Source of the DNA: Delphinus delphis
Taxonomy: Eukaryota > Chordata > Mammalia > Artiodactyla > Delphinidae
Assembly (NCBI RefSeq): GCF_949987515.2
Contig: NC_082689.1
Coordinates: 64,541,746 to 64,605,745 of the forward strand
DNA length: 64,000 nt
Direction: 5' to 3'
Below, one piece after another: positions 11,665-24,540 of the stretch. Below the pieces are notes generated by a model that had not been told where the DNA came from, did not search any database, and worked only from the letters and a program-made list of their open reading frames with translations. Each line of letters starts with the position of its first letter. Within the stretch, counting starts at the first letter, position 1. A program made the position numbers and the translations under genes.

Positions 11665-11679
11665 AAGAACAGAGACCCC

Positions 11680-12031
11680 GGGACTTCTCTGGTGGTGCAG
11701 TGGTTAAGAATCTGCCTGCCAATGCAGGGGACACGGGTTCAAGCCCTGGTCCAGGAAGATCCCACACACCACGGACCAACTAAGCCCGTGCGCCACAACC
11801 ACTGAGCCCGCACTCTAGAGCCCACGAGCCACAACTACTGAGCCTGCGTGCTACAACTACTGAAGCCTGCACGCCTATAGTCCGTGCTCCGCAACAAGAG
11901 AAGCCACCATGATGAGAAGCCCACGCACCGCAATGAAGAGTAGCCCCCTTTCGCCGCAACTAGAGAAAGCCTGTGTGCAGCAACGAAGACCCAACGTAGC
12001 CAAAAATAAATAAATTTATTTAAAAAAAAAA
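11680..12031 (+). mobile_element. CHR-type SINE, long class (about 350 bp)
   Basis: Plus orientation. The tRNA-like head is GGGACTTCTCTGGTGGTGC with an A-box-like TGGTGCAGTGG and a B-box-like GGTTCAAGCCC. A longer body follows (ACTAAGCCCGTGCGCCAC, GAGCCACAACTACTGAGCC, GAGAAGCCACCATGATGAG) that the short class lacks. The tail is AATAAATAAATTTATTT plus A-run. Target duplication AAGAACAGAGACCCC / AAGAATAGAGACTCC (11665-11679, 12032-12046) has two mismatches, which indicates an older insertion than the short-class copies with perfect duplications. Confidence 0.93.
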
Positions 12032-12046
12032 AAGAATAGAGACTCC

Positions 12047-12516
12047 TAGAATTCTCAACATTGTTTAAGCTGGTTTGAGTTGAATTTTCATTTCCTTAGA
12101 GCAAAAATGCATTTTAACATATCCTTGATGAAGCAAAGTATTTAAAAATCCCTAGAAATATATTTTAAATCTTCATGCTTTTTACTACAATGTCTCTGAA
12201 CTGAGATATTACTGTGGGAAACCTTCATAAGTGGATGCAAAACTGACATTTTATCCTGTTGCCATTAAGGAGAAGGGTACACATCACATTCCAATCAGGA
12301 GTCTGCACTTTGCACTCCAAGAAAAAGAAAAAGCAAGGTCCCCCAGAATAACTGAAGTCCCCCAAATAAATAAAAACTTAAGTATTATATACCCTAACAA
12401 AACAACTTAACCCCTGACTTTTGCAATGCTGATTTAAGATATATCTTGATCTTTGCAGATATAATATTAATTTAAGGGGAAAAGAATGCTACTTTCCCAC
12501 CATGAACAGACCGATT
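12047..12516. other. No gene recognised
   Basis: AT-rich unique DNA between a SINE and an L1. Confidence 0.55.
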
Positions 12517-12535
12517 ATAAATTTGGTAACCTTGG

Positions 12536-13146
12536 CTGTTGGTGAGAATGTAAACTGATACAGCCACTATGGAGAACAATATGGAGGTTCCTTAGAAAAC
12601 TAAAAATAGAATTACCGTATGACCCAGCAACCCCACTACTGGGCATATACCCAGAGAAAACCATAATTCAAAAAGACATGCACCCCAATGTTCATTGCTG
12701 CGCTATTTACAATAGCCAGGTCATGGAAACAACCTAAATGCCCATCAACAGACGAATGGATAAAGAAGATGTGGTACATATATACAATGGAATATTACTC
12801 AGCCATAAAAAGGAATGAAATTGGGTCATTTGTAGAGACGTGGCTGGATCTAGAGACTGTCATACAGAGTGAAGTAAGTCAGAACGAGAAAAACAAATAT
12901 CGTATATTAACACATGTCTGTGGAGCCTAGAAAAATGGTACAGATGAGCCAGTTTGCAGGGCAGAAATTGACACACAGAAGTAGAGAACAAATGTATGGA
13001 CACCAAGGGGGTAAAGTGGCAGGGGGCGGGTGGTGGTGGTGTGATGAATTGGGAGATTGGGATTGACATGTAGACACTGATGTGTATAAAATGGATGACT
13101 AATAAGAACCTGCTGTGTAAAAAATAAATAAAATTTAAAAATATAA
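12536..13146 (+). mobile_element. 5'-truncated LINE-1 (ORF2 C-terminus plus 3' UTR)
   Basis: Truncated L1 with a perfect 19-bp target duplication ATAAATTTGGTAACCTTGG at 12517-12535 and 13147-13165. The open frame 12688-12930 encodes the end of ORF2p ([39 protein letters not shown]). A short 3' UTR and an AAATAAATAAAATTTAAA tail follow. The 3' UTR differs from that of the younger L1s at 31640-32040 and 45340-45700, so it is another L1 subfamily. Perfect duplication and good coding match suggest middle to young age. Confidence 0.95.
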
Positions 13147-13369
13147 ATAAATTTGGTAACCTTGGAAATTTTGTGAGATTTTTTTTTCTATTCTGATACC
13201 TGATGGGCTTATATTTGATGAGCCAGTCCTTCTGAAGTGTGACTCTACTCCAATGGCTTATTAAGGAAGTGTCTTCTTTCTTTGACAAGATGCCTTTGTC
13301 TCTCAGTCTTCCATTCACTTTACCTCTTTTTTTTAAGATCTAGGAAACTATAGCCCACAGACCAAATTT

Positions 13370-14040
13370 TATATTTACATATTTTTCTCCCAGTCTATGC
13401 CTTGCCTTTTCATTCTCTTTAGGGGTATACTTTGATGAACTGATGTTTTTAGTCTTAATATGTGATCCTATTTATCTTTTTTTAAAATTCCTTTATTACT
13501 GGCTTTTTTTTGTTGTTTTCCTATTTAAGAAATCCTTGCCTATTCCATGGTCAGGGAGATTTTTTTGTATGTTTTCTTCTTAGAGTATTATTGTTTTGAT
13601 TATCACATACAGATCTGAAATTAACTGCAATTGAGTTATATGTATGTTTTTTTTTTAGTGGTCGAATTAATTTCTCATATATCCAATTGACAATTTATTG
13701 AAAAGATCACCTTCCTCCATCGCACTGTATGGTCTCTTTGCCTTAAATCAGGTGGTTATATATGTGTTGGTTGGACCTCATTTTTTTTTTTTTTTTTCAG
13801 TACGCGGGCCTCTCACTGTTGTGGCCTCTCCTGTTGCAGAGCAACAGGCTCCGGACGCACAGGCTCAGCGTCCATGGCTCACGGGCCTAGCCGCTCCGTG
13901 GCATGTGGGATCTTCCCGGACGGGGGCACGAACTCGTATGCCCTGCATTGGCAGGTGGACTCTCAACCACTGTGCCACCAGGGAAGCCCTGGACCTCATT
14001 TTTAAGAGAATGAGACATGCTGTATGTACTCTATGATTTT
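13370..14040 (-). mobile_element. Ancient L1M ORF2 fragment, interrupted by a SINE
   Basis: Antisense L1 ORF2 text such as TTTCTCCCAGTCTATGCC, AAATCCTTGCCTATTCC and CAATTTATTGAAAAGATCACC marks the region between the reverse transcriptase and the C-terminus. The element is split at 13786-13989 by a CHR SINE and resumes at 13990-14040. Heavily mutated. Confidence 0.7.
13786..13989 (-). mobile_element. CHR-type SINE, short class
   Basis: Minus orientation, T-run then CAGTACGCGGGCC, ending in CCAGGGAAGCCC. Perfect 14-bp target duplication TGGACCTCATTTTT at 13772-13785 and 13990-14003. Inserted into the old L1 fragment at 13370-14040. Confidence 0.95.
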
Positions 14041-14892
14041 ATAGATATTTATTAAGAGTATAGCATTTAGAATGATCTATTACAAGTAAAGAACTGAATT
14101 CTTCTTCAATATGATGGAGCAAAGGCATTTTTATTTTGCTCCTCTATCTTGAAGTCCACCAAAATCAACAAAACTAAAAATTACATAATTAATATATTAT
14201 ATATATGAAATATATATTACATATTCATATATACATATATGAAATAAGGAACTTGACTGTTCCTCCAAATGATATTAGGTATATTTTTCCAAATCTGGTG
14301 AAACTTGGATTTAAATCTGGGTAAACACTCAAAAATAACCTTGATCTAGTTAGAATTTTCCCTAAAAGTAAATGTCAGCATTCTGACAAGTCCGTTGTAT
14401 GAGCATAGCTTTTAGAAGTTCTCAATCAATCTAGGGCAACCATGGGACATAGGAAAGTATGGAATGTCCCATACTTCCAAGCATGGAAACACCTGAGTGG
14501 ATAAGTTTTGATTTGGAAATGCTGAACTCAGAGGGATGTTCTTAGTAGCAAATGAGATAACAGATAGGACCTTTATTACTATAAAATCCTATTCAAAGGG
14601 GTTATCATTTCTAACATTGCTTTCCTCTCTTAGCATATTCAGTTTTCCAAGAAAACAAGGTTGACAAATAAGCAGAAGATATTTACATGAGGCATAAGTC
14701 TGAACTACATCTCTCCTTCTGTATCAATTGTATTTGAGAAATTGGCCTCTGAAATTTTAAAGCAGTTTTCCTTCCATATAGCTCCCCAGATTCCTTTTTT
14801 TTTTTTTCTCTCTGAAATGATGAGGTTGATTTTTGCTGTTCCAGTGCCACCAGGTAATGGACACTGGGGAGGGCCGGGGTGGAAGTGGCTAT
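14041..14892. other. No gene recognised; AT simple repeat at about 14190-14245
   Basis: Unique AT-rich DNA with a TA/CATA-rich low-complexity tract. The two overlapping minus-strand frames at 14683-14914 carry no recognisable domain. Confidence 0.5.
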
Positions 14893-15525
14893 GATGGTTA
14901 ATGTCACGTGTCAACGTGACTGGGTCACAGGGTGCCTAGATGTTTGGGTAAACATGATTTTTGGGTGTTTCTGTGAGGGTATTTCCAGATAAGATTAGCA
15001 TTTGAGTCAGACTGAGTAAAGCAGATTGCCCTCCCTGACATGCGTTGGCATCATTCAATCCTCTGAGAGCCTGGACAGAACAAAAATGTGGAGGAAGGGA
15101 AAGTTTTTTCCCTCAACTTACTTGAGCTGTACCATGAGTCTTCTCCTGCCCTTTGACTGGGACTTAATGCCATCTGTTCCCCTGGTTCTCAGGTCTTCAG
15201 ATTTGGACTGGACTATATACCACTGGCTCTCCTGGATCTCCAGCTTGCAGACAGCAGATCATGGGACTTTTCAGCCTCTGCAACCATTGCGCGAGCCAAT
15301 TCCTTAATATATGTATCTTTACTGTGCTAAAAACAATTTAACATACATATATTGAATGCCTACTGCATTCCAGGCAGTGTTCAGGCCTCCCCCACCCCCA
15401 AGGAGCCATCTGTTTTAGTTTTGTTGATTGTGGTGGGCTTCAAGATAGCAGAGCAAAGTAACAATACCATTGCTCCATCATGTGTATATGCTATTGGTTG
15501 TGTTCTCTGGAGAAATCTGATTTCC
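14893..15525. mobile_element. Ancient LTR-like repeat, interrupted near its end
   Basis: Recognisable blocks of a widely dispersed mammalian repeat: GTCACGTGTCAACGTGACTGG, GGTGTTTCTGTGAGGGTATT, GACTGAGTAAAGCAGATTGCC, TCCTGGATCTCCAGCTTGC and GAGCCAATTCCTTAATATATG. Its expected end, CTATTGGTTGTGTTCTCTGGAG, appears only at about 15490-15512, after roughly 170 bases of unrelated text (15312-15480). I read this as one old element with a later insertion. The family name is not assigned with confidence. Confidence 0.55.
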
Positions 15526-15636
15526 AACCCAGGCTCTATGGCTATATGGTGTGGCTTATCCAGAATGTCCGTCCTGATATTCCAAGCCAAGCTAACACTC
15601 CACTTGCAGATGACTGACTTTTTTGGTGGTTTACAC

Positions 15637-15637
15637 A

Positions 15638-15666
<29 letters not shown>
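15637..15666. repeat. (CA)n microsatellite
   Basis: CACTTACACAC followed by an uninterrupted run of CA dinucleotides. Confidence 0.9.
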
Positions 15667-15669
<3 letters not shown>

Positions 15670-17009
15670 CCTGTTATTACTGTATGTGATTACTGTGGCT
15701 CATCTGCAGTTGCAGGTTCAGAATATACAAATATAACATAGATTTGGTTATGACTTAATAAAAATGCAGTGCACATACACAAAAACCTTAAGATAATTTT
15801 GGATAAGCCTCTGGTGTAGATAAATACAACTCTAACCATGCAAGATTCTAGTCTAGATTACTTAAAAAAAAATTTGTAATTTGTATGCCAAATAAGTAGC
15901 AGCTGAAGCTCATTTAAAGTCAAGGTAAATTACAGCTGTTACTTCAACTGATATATCAGTCCTATCATTCTGACAGAGAGGAAAATTCAATTAGTCTGAC
16001 AGAACTTCACAAAGAATTCCTGATTACTACCTCCTTCCTTTCACATGTTTTCAAAATGATCTGCTGTTAAAATTTCCATTAAGTTTCATGATAGTAAAAG
16101 TTTACCCCCCCCAAAAAAAGAATAATTCTAGGTGAACCATTTTCCTGCTTAAAATAGAAAGTCAGTTAAACACTCCATTGGCACTTGTCCAGTTTGCAGG
16201 TTGAAGTGCCTTATGTGGAACAGTATTTCCTAAGTGACAGAAAAACGTAGTCTTGTTCTATGAACCTAAACTACCTTCTACTCAGTTTCATTTCATCTTT
16301 GTCTTCAACTATTGTAATCCTTGCATTAACTTTGTGAAAAGTAGAATATATACATTGCATTTCATATATTCATATAATTGATACTGAACAAATAATTTAG
16401 GAATTATAAAGTTGGTGGGGCTGTTTAACATGTGGCAATAAAGCTTACACTCTAAGGACGAAACTAAAAAGCAGAAAATATTAGACCTTATATAAAGAAA
16501 ATTCACCCTATGGCACGAATAATGAAGTGAACCATGGAGGAGATGTTGGGACATCCACTGGCAATGAAGGGGACTAAGAATTTTAGGGAGCTGGAAAGAG
16601 ATGATTAAAGTTAACAGGAATAAATGAATAAAGTGAAAGTCTATGTATTATATAAACATAAAATGTATTTGAAAATATGTTTTAAAGAATGAAGGAAAAT
16701 AACAGAGGTAGGATAGTCTGCCTTAGTATAGAAAACGGGAGCTTAGAATGCAAGATTATATCAATTGAAGAAGGGCACTGAAGGGTCTACTGCACACCCA
16801 CATCCTTGGCAAGCATATCCTGTGGTAAAGGTGTACCTATCAGGCGTGATGAAGCTCAAGTTATTAAACTTCTTCCCTTGTGACTCTACATTCCCCAGGC
16901 AAGCTACCAACTTCACCCCGGCTCCCTATGTTGACATTCTTCAGGGAAGAGGACGTGCTGATCAACTAACATCGGTAGCTGATCTACTGGTATTACACAT
17001 CTCAATGTA
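15667..17009. other. No gene recognised
   Basis: About 1.3 kb of unassigned sequence. The 81-codon frame at 16765-17010 shows no domain. Confidence 0.5.
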
Positions 17010-17160
17010 AATCAGTGATCCTCACTGTGGCTGCATATCAGAATCAGCTGGAAAGTTTTAACTATATTTCAGGACCATTCCAGACCAATTAAATCAGAAC
17101 TGTGCCTAAGCACTGGCGTTCTATATGTTACTCTCATGGCGCTCAGGGTTAAGAAGCAGT
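17010..17160 (+). mobile_element. hAT-Charlie-like MITE fragment
   Basis: CAGTGATCCTCACTGTGGCTG, GCATATCAGAATCAGCTGG, AATTAAATCAGAACTGTGCC and a terminal TTAAGAAGCAGTGCC follow the plan of short Charlie elements with CAGTGGTTCTCA-type ends. The family within the MER5/MER58 group is not resolved. Confidence 0.5.
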
Positions 17161-17313
17161 GCCATAATTAAACTGGCAGTTTGGCTTAAACATCAGCCTC
17201 CTTTCTCTTTGGTTATTGTATGTTGTCTTTCCATGATCAAATTCGATATGAATTGGCAAAACTGAGATTGCGGATTTGCAAAGTTGAAGACCGGTCTCAA
17301 CGGGTCTCAACTT

Positions 17314-17478
17314 GCTACATGAAGTGTGGTTTTTCTGAATCAGCAGCACTGGCACTACCTGGGACCTTTTTAGAAATTCAGAATCTTAGGGCAGCCCCAA
17401 GACCTACTGAATCAGAATCTGTATTTTAACAAGATATTTAGATGATTCTTTCTCCTATTAAAGTTCGAGAAGCACTGT
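17314..17478 (+). mobile_element. MER5A-like hAT-Charlie MITE
   Basis: Blocks CAGCACTGGCACTACCTGGG, TTAGAAATTCAGAATCTTAGG, GACCTACTGAATCAGAATC, GTATTTTAACAAGATATTTAG and the end GTTCGAGAAGCACTG follow MER5A in plus order. A small internal deletion lies after the AATCAGAATC block. Confidence 0.75.
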
Positions 17479-17710
17479 GCGTTAATGTTTCTCAAAGTAC
17501 AATTCTTACACCTGTGTGTATGAATGATGCTACAAATGCACATTCCTAAACCTCACCCAGACAGTACATACAGTGAGCTCCTGACTCTGCAGCCAGGCAG
17601 CTTTCCACTGTGACTACTCTGTCACCTCTTTCTCTTTCATCATCAATAAATATTTCAAATATTCCTGAAAGACACAGATAACTATAATCATTTACAAAAT
17701 ATGAATTTTT

Positions 17711-17913
17711 TTTTTTTTCCTGCGGTACTAGGGCCTCTCACTGTTGTGGCCTCTCCCGTTGCGGAGCTCGGGCTCCAGACGTGCAGGCTCAGTGGCCATG
17801 GCTCACGGGCCCAGCCGCTCCGCGGCATGTGGGATCTTCCCGGACCGGGGCACGAACCCGCGTCACCTGCATCGGCAGGCGGACTCTCAACCACTGTGCC
17901 ACCAGGGAAGCCC
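17711..17913 (-). mobile_element. CHR-type SINE, short class
   Basis: Minus orientation, T-run then CTGCGGTACTAGGGCC, ending in CCAGGGAAGCCC. Target duplication ATGAATTTTT / ATGAACTTTT (17701-17710, 17914-17923) with one mismatch. Confidence 0.93.
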
Positions 17914-17923
17914 ATGAACTTTT

Positions 17924-19379
17924 TTATAATTAATCAAAAATAAAAAAATACTAGAAGAGTGGTAGTTCTCTCTTTGATGAATCCATGACACTTAGAAGCC
18001 AGAATGACAATAAAAGTAGCTACTAAAAAGGAATTTTAAAAATATGTAAAAAAACATATTTTCCATTAAAATTTTTGTCATTGAGTTATGGTTATTCATG
18101 CAGCTGTCAGAGGCTCTATTTAGAAGAAAATAAACTACCTAGCATTCTTATGAAATTGGTCAATCTACCACAGAATTCTGAATAATGTATGAGGGATCCA
18201 GGGAAGATTAATTTGAACAAAAGAATATTCTGAATAACTTTCACTTTTTAACTCACATCAAAATTGAAAACAATATTACTGCTAAATCATTCATTCATTT
18301 TTGTTTATATTCTGAAGGTTGCATGGCTGGGAGTCTCTCCCAGGAAAAGGATGACATACATTAGAAATTACCCAGTGCACATTCAATTTTCTTTCTTCTT
18401 TGGTAGATAACAATTCCCTAAATACTCATTTTTTGTAGAGGAAGGCAATAAAAGATTCTTCCATCATTTAAGGGAGAGTTAAAGGTGAAAAATACCTGGT
18501 CATTAATAAGAGCCCATGATTCTGACCCATGAAATGCCTCAGAAAAAAAAGAGCTACCGTTGGAGAATGATTTAAAAACAAACTTTGCAGATATGATTCT
18601 CCCAGACACAACTGCTTGATAACAGAATAATTGTTTAGGATGCCATACCATGACCGTTTTCCAGTAGAGTTCCCGCCTTAGATCATATCTTTAATGTCTG
18701 TTTGTTTTAATGAATTGTAAGATGCAGCTATGAGGAGGAGTCACTGCCATTATTTGCTAGAAGTATCAAAAGAAGGATGATTCTCTCCACCTTATACACC
18801 CTGACAACTTCCCTTGTTTGAGCAGGATGAAAGCATCTGACTGATATTTTGATCTGAATTCAGGAAGCAAAGGCAATGCAGCTGATATTCTTCCTGAGAT
18901 TCTCTGCTTCTGAATGTGTTTTCTTGGCAGATTTTCAATGTCTCTCTCCAATGAAAGTTAACAAATGTAAGAAAGAGAAGCCATAAATAGCAAAGCATCC
19001 TACTTCAACTATTTATAAGTAAAATAATTTAGAGAACTGGATATCAGAATCACAACTGTCCCAAAGGGTCATTTTGTAAATATTACAAGCCACCTTACAT
19101 TAAAAAATACATGTATTTGTTTTTTTAATAATCAGACATCTAAATCCAATAACCTGGGTCATCAAAACCAGAAGGGCATCTGACTATATTTGTTCATCCC
19201 AAACCACAATGAGATGTCAAAATATAAGTAAGAATAAATCTAGTATACTAATAATTAACAAGAAAGGGTGACATCAAATCAAATCTTGAAGATCTTCTGG
19301 AAGATAACATATGCATGATATAAGATTGGTAGAAAAAACATGCAAAATCTAAGAACTCACAATACTATATGAGCAGAAC
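17924..19379. other. No gene recognised
   Basis: About 1.45 kb of unassigned AT-rich sequence. Minus-strand frames near 18418-18998 have no recognisable domain. Confidence 0.5.
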
Positions 19380-21290
19380 TGCCAAAAAGTGACTTTCTCA
19401 GGAGACCCTATTAACAAACCAGGACTTGCGGCAGCAAGAACTGGGAGCAAGACTGAAGGGTGGGCAATAAGTGGGCCCATTAACAAAAAGGATGTACAAA
19501 CATGTTTAATTCCCTTGCTTTCAGAACTGCTGCCTCCAGAGTGTGATTGAGCTAAAAATGAAAGAACAGCTCTTTAAAGCAAACCTGCCCCCAGAGATTC
19601 AGACTGTGGATGTTAGGACCGAAGCCAAAAGTAGAGTCATGGTCCAGGGAAGTTCTCAATCTCTTCATGAGCCTTGAAATTCAATTACTACTCAAAGCAT
19701 ATAATACTAGAGCCCATTTGACCAATCATATGCACAATCTAACTCATGACAGCCAGGGATCCTGTAATCAGAATCTAGATTCACTGTCTTTGAGGGCCAT
19801 TAGAGATAAATAAACCCAGTGTGGCAACTAGTACAGAGCCATCTAGACTGCATCCTTTGTATCAGTGACCAATTATGTTTAATCAGAATTCTCAAAAATT
19901 ACTCATGATCATTATTTTTAAAGGCTTAATTAGAAGGTTGAATAAAATAATGCCTATGACTGGAAGAAAAAAAGAGAAAAAAGAAAAAAAGCAAAACAAA
20001 AAGATCAAGTAAAGGATCTGAAAAGTTGAAACAGGAAGGTATCTCAGAACACAATGCAAAGGGAAAGGAAAAAAAGAAAATTCTGAAAGAAAAGCTATGA
20101 GATATGGAGGATCAATTAAAAGTATCTAATAACTAGCAAAACAGTGATTCCAGAACAGAGCTATGAAGAAGAAGAAATAATCAAAGACAAAATAAAGGCC
20201 AATATTTAAAAAAATAAAATACCTGGACATAACTAAGTTAAATTAAGAACCAAATAAATAAATAAAAATATTGTAAAACCATATAGGAACAAAAAAAGTT
20301 ATTTCCATAGACAAAAGACTCACACATCAAACTTTTAACCTAAAACATGAAATTTCAGGGAAATCGTAGTGTAAATTTATAAGGCACAGGAGTGATAAAT
20401 GCAAACTTCAATGCTTATGCCCAGTTAAACCAGTATTTTGAATTCATAGTCATAGTGTATTCAAAACCTCAAAATGTTATGATTTAGAGGCCTTTAAAAT
20501 TTTTTCTTGCTGATGTCTGAGAAAATAAGAAAACAAAAATCCAAGATACAAGAATATAAAAGATAAAAGAAAGGTAAGCCAAGAGCTCAGGAAAATGTGT
20601 ATTTAACTCCAAATAATTATTTACATTGTAGCTGTGAAATATACTGCTTTTATTACATTAGGATTCAGGAAAGAGGCATAATGGAAAAACGTAATATAAC
20701 AATTTCAATTTTGGAACTAAAATTGTAAACAATTACCCCAAAATCTGAAAGGTAAATAGGAGGGGAGAAGAAATAGGTAAAAATTTTGCTAAGCGTCTTC
20801 TCTCACTCACAGGTGAGGTTATAGATATAGATTGGATGTTTCCATTGATAGCAAAATAAATGTTTAAAAATCATCTATTAAAGATTGGGGTAATTTTTAC
20901 TAGTAGAGAAATAAACTAGAATCTGATGATATCAATAAGATTGAAATATAGTGGTAATTTTAAATATTAATTCTAAGATTGGAGGAAGAATATACATATA
21001 CACCCAAATCCAGCAACCTAAAACAAAACAACATATAAACTTGAAAACAAGAAAATTTAAAATAACATATTAGGAAAATATTAGTAGAAAGAAAGCACAG
21101 TTCATAATATTGATATGGAAATCAGGATTCAAAGGAATTAAAATTGAGAAGATATAATCACAAACCTTCATGCATCAAACAATATAGCTTTAAAGTATAG
21201 AAGCAAAATCTGAGTATCAGAAAGCTGACAAAACAACAATCATATAGACTACTATTAGTGTTAATCATTAACACTACTATCTCAGGTATC
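19380..21290 (+). mobile_element. Possible ancient L1/HAL1-type remnants
   Basis: A-rich plus-strand sequence. Near its end (about 21150-21250), TTCATGCATCAAACAATATAG and TTTAAAGTATAGAAGCAAAATC resemble the endonuclease-region text of old L1/HAL1 elements; a similar text lies at 60040-60080. The upstream part is A-rich in the way of an old ORF1 region but is not securely matched. Extent is a guess. Confidence 0.35.
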
Positions 21291-21369
21291 CAAATGTGAA
21301 GGCAAAACCCCATTTAAGATGTAAAGTGTTTGAATAACAAAATGAACAAATGTTGTTATACGCATCATT

Positions 21370-21490
21370 ATATACACATATATTATACATACTATATGCA
21401 CACTATATATAATATATAATACTCAATATATAATGTATATGTAATATATAGTATATATGTATATGAGATATCATGTGATATCATGATATC
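21370..21490. repeat. AT-rich low-complexity / imperfect TATA repeat
   Basis: Alternating TATATA, ATATAC and TGATATCATGATATC text, including short palindromes. Probably a degenerate microsatellite. Confidence 0.8.
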
Positions 21491-23889
21491 AAAGGGCAGA
21501 AGAAAGGGGCAAAATAAGGCAGTTTAGTTTTTTTTTCATGACTGCCTTTGAAAATTCACTCTGTGGTTCTTGGTCTTCCCTTGTCCTTAGATAAAATCTC
21601 AGGTAGATCTCATCTCTCCTTTGGTCACTTTATGATAATACAAAGTCCTTCTGAGTGCTATAGATGGAAACACTTCAACGGGAAAGGGTGACATAGTTAC
21701 TTCTCTACTGACTCCACCTGAACGTACTGTCTCTCTTCCCTATTCCAATACATTAGACTGCCAATGCTCTTTGAAGTTTGAAAGGCTGTGGGGAGAAGAG
21801 AGGAGCAGCGAATAGCTTCCTAAAGTGAAAGACTTATAAGCTGGAATCAGTACTGTCTTAGCTTGGTTTATGTTAAATCCTAAATTTCACTCCTCAGTGT
21901 GCCTTGTGGATTCCATAAAGAGTACTCGTTGCTTAGAATCTCTCACTGAAATTCTTTGGTGCACTTTCCAGCTGGCTGCTTATGACCTTCCCCTGCCCCG
22001 CAATTCAGATTTTGATTCTCAACAGTCTAAGTCCATCCAAGAAACTCTCAGAATTCCACCAAATCTCCAGGTGGCACTCTTAGAAATAATCCCAATGAGA
22101 CAACCCCAGGGAACTCTCTCGTGCATATATCCACAGGAAACGTGCATTTTAAATCAATCTTTGAGAAAGCAGTTATTCTCCAAATTACAGCCTTCTACTG
22201 GGCTGCCACAAGCAACTTCCATTTCTTGCACTTTGGTTCTCTCAGGCACATCAGGCACTAATTGACATGTATTGTTCAAACCTTCACAGAAAACATCACA
22301 CTTTCTCAATGGTTTCTTTGAAACCTTCCTCAGTCTGCTTGAGGTTAGAGGAGGAGAACCTCCCTTCCTCCGTAATGTTGTATGTGGGGATCTGCCACAG
22401 CATTCCAACAACTTTTTACAAAGAAATTCTTTCTCCAATCTCCAATTCCCTTTTGCCCTTTCTATCCTCTTTCATTGATGGTTAATCAGCTAGAAGTTGA
22501 AAATCTCCTTTGTAAGGCATGTGTAGGTTGTCTAACACCTTACTTTAGAACACAGGAGAAGTTGTCACCTACTGTTTTCTACTCTGTTGTTTTGATTCAC
22601 CAGAAACTAAGACTCACATCCCATTTAAACATCTTGTTACACAAGGGGTTGGTATTGGGGTAACAGGTCTACCCTTGCAGACTATAATTTTTCAGTATCT
22701 ATCACAGATCAGACATCAGCAACGAAGATGTGAATTTCTCCAGCTCAGGACATGGAAACTGTTTTCCATGAGAGTCAAAAGAAATCTGGGGCAATGGTGG
22801 CATATGATACTCTTCAATAAGGAACGGCTGAGCATTTGGGGATTTAACTGTGGTTGAGAAATATGTGACACTGGGAAAATCTCCATTGCTTCCATTACTT
22901 CAGGTGATAAAGAAAAAAGCAAAAATTCTTTGAACAGAAGCCTTAAAATGTAAGCAGGGCAGTGAATTCATAAATAAGATATGGTTTTCTCAGTTCAAGG
23001 TCAGAGGATACAATTGGCCTTACTCCATGAGTATCTCCTTGATGAACACGGAATGCTGATCCTGGATATCTGAACGGGCACACAAATTTTAAAACTAATC
23101 TAGGTAGTGATTTTTTCGCCCCCAAACTGTAGAGGTTATCAAATCCAAATGGAAATCTTGTGCCTGCTGCTTCTAGCAGAATGCTCTGTGCACACAGGCA
23201 GCTTAACTTGAAGACTATTCAAACAGGAAGCACTGGAATTAGTGTGCAGAGATCTTTGTGTTTAACCAGGGACATATCTGCAGTGGCTAAACCCTTCACC
23301 TTTTAGGCTCAACTTATCCCACCCAAGATCAGAAGGCACAAACAGATGTGCATTTATCCTAGTAGACTATAAGAGAACTTCTGACTCAATTAAGGGAGGA
23401 TTTCCAGAACCCCTTGCTGTGGAAAGTGCTCCACCTAGTGGGAGTTCAGAAGTCTAGAACCTTCCCTCCCTCAACAAGAGAGACCCTCAAGAAGAGGGAA
23501 TTAATGAAAATCTACTAAATATATTAGGGATACAATATAGAGTGCTCTTCCATAATGCTACCAGGACAACACCATTGTTTTTCTTTTTTTCATATTGGGG
23601 AACATACCTCAGCTGCCATTTATCTCTGTATACAGTGTGAGTGATGGAGATTATATATCCAGAAACCAGTAAGCAGCTAAGCTCAGGGACAAATTTCAGG
23701 TATAATACCTCTAAGTATCATGGTAAAAGTTAGTCTACTTAACAATGGTACCCAACTAGAGTGAATGCTCCTGAATCATGGACTGCAGGGTAAAAGCAAA
23801 ATGGATGACTCTTAGAAGCCCACACCATGCCTGAAACTAGGGTGGTGCAGATTTTACCTGTATGCAAGGTGAGAGATGAAAGCGGGTCA
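21491..23889. other. No gene recognised (several open frames, none convincing)
   Basis: About 2.4 kb of sequence with less AT bias than its neighbours. The frame at 21870-22265 (131 codons) and overlapping frames at 22154-22663 lack recognisable domains and clear splice-site context. I see no known repeat family, so this may simply be old unique DNA. Confidence 0.45.
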
Positions 23890-24535
23890 CGTTCATTAAC
23901 CAAATATTTATTGAGTAAATGTACTGTTCTGGGACCTTGAGACACAGCAATGTAGTTTATATTCCAGTGGAGGGAGATAGAGAATGAGAAAAATATATTA
24001 AATAAATAATAAATACGTAGATTAGAAATAAATATACAGTGTTCTGAGTGGTGATTAAGAGCAATGAAGGAAATTAAATCCAGGTAAGGGAATGGATAGG
24101 GGTTATTTTTATTTGGTTGGTCAAAGAAGGACGCCTGAATAAGGATGCAGATTAGTAGAGACCAGGGAAGTAAAGACAGAACAAGTCATACACATGTCTG
24201 AGGAAGAGGGTAGCAGAGAGGGGAGGGCACATGCAAAACACCTGAGGTGCGACTATACTTGGCACGTTGAAGGAAGGGCAAGGAGGCCAACCTGAATTGG
24301 ACAGTTAGCAAAAAGAGAAAAGTAGTAGGAGAGGTCAGAGAAGTCACCAGAGGCCAGATGGTGTAAGGAATTTTATTTTGAGAGAGATGAAGGTTTTGAG
24401 GAGAGAAGTGACATAAAATGAGTTATTTTCTAAAGTATTATTCTAACTATGTAGAATACAGAGGGTCAAGTGTTGGGTACAGAGATTGGTTTAAGTGTTA
24501 TTGTCGTAGTCAAGATGGGACATAGTGGTGACTTG
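23890..24535 (+). repeat. Ancient dispersed mammalian repeat, family not assigned
   Basis: A long run of familiar repeat text in plus order: CAAATATTTATTGAGTAAATG, ACTGTTCTGGGACC, GGTTGGTCAAAGAAGGACGC, GGCAAGGAGGCCAACCTG, CAGAGAAGTCACCAGAGGCC, TTTTGAGGAGAGAAGTGACAT. The same start recurs at about 52655-52750. I recognise the dispersed consensus but not its official name. Confidence 0.55.
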
Positions 24536-24540
24536 GACTG

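Noticed and set aside
15352..15741. 129-codon frame
   Set aside because: It runs through the end of an old repeat and a CA microsatellite.
21870..22265. 131-codon plus-strand frame
   Set aside because: No domain, no Kozak context or splice structure, and overlapping frames on the other strand of similar length.
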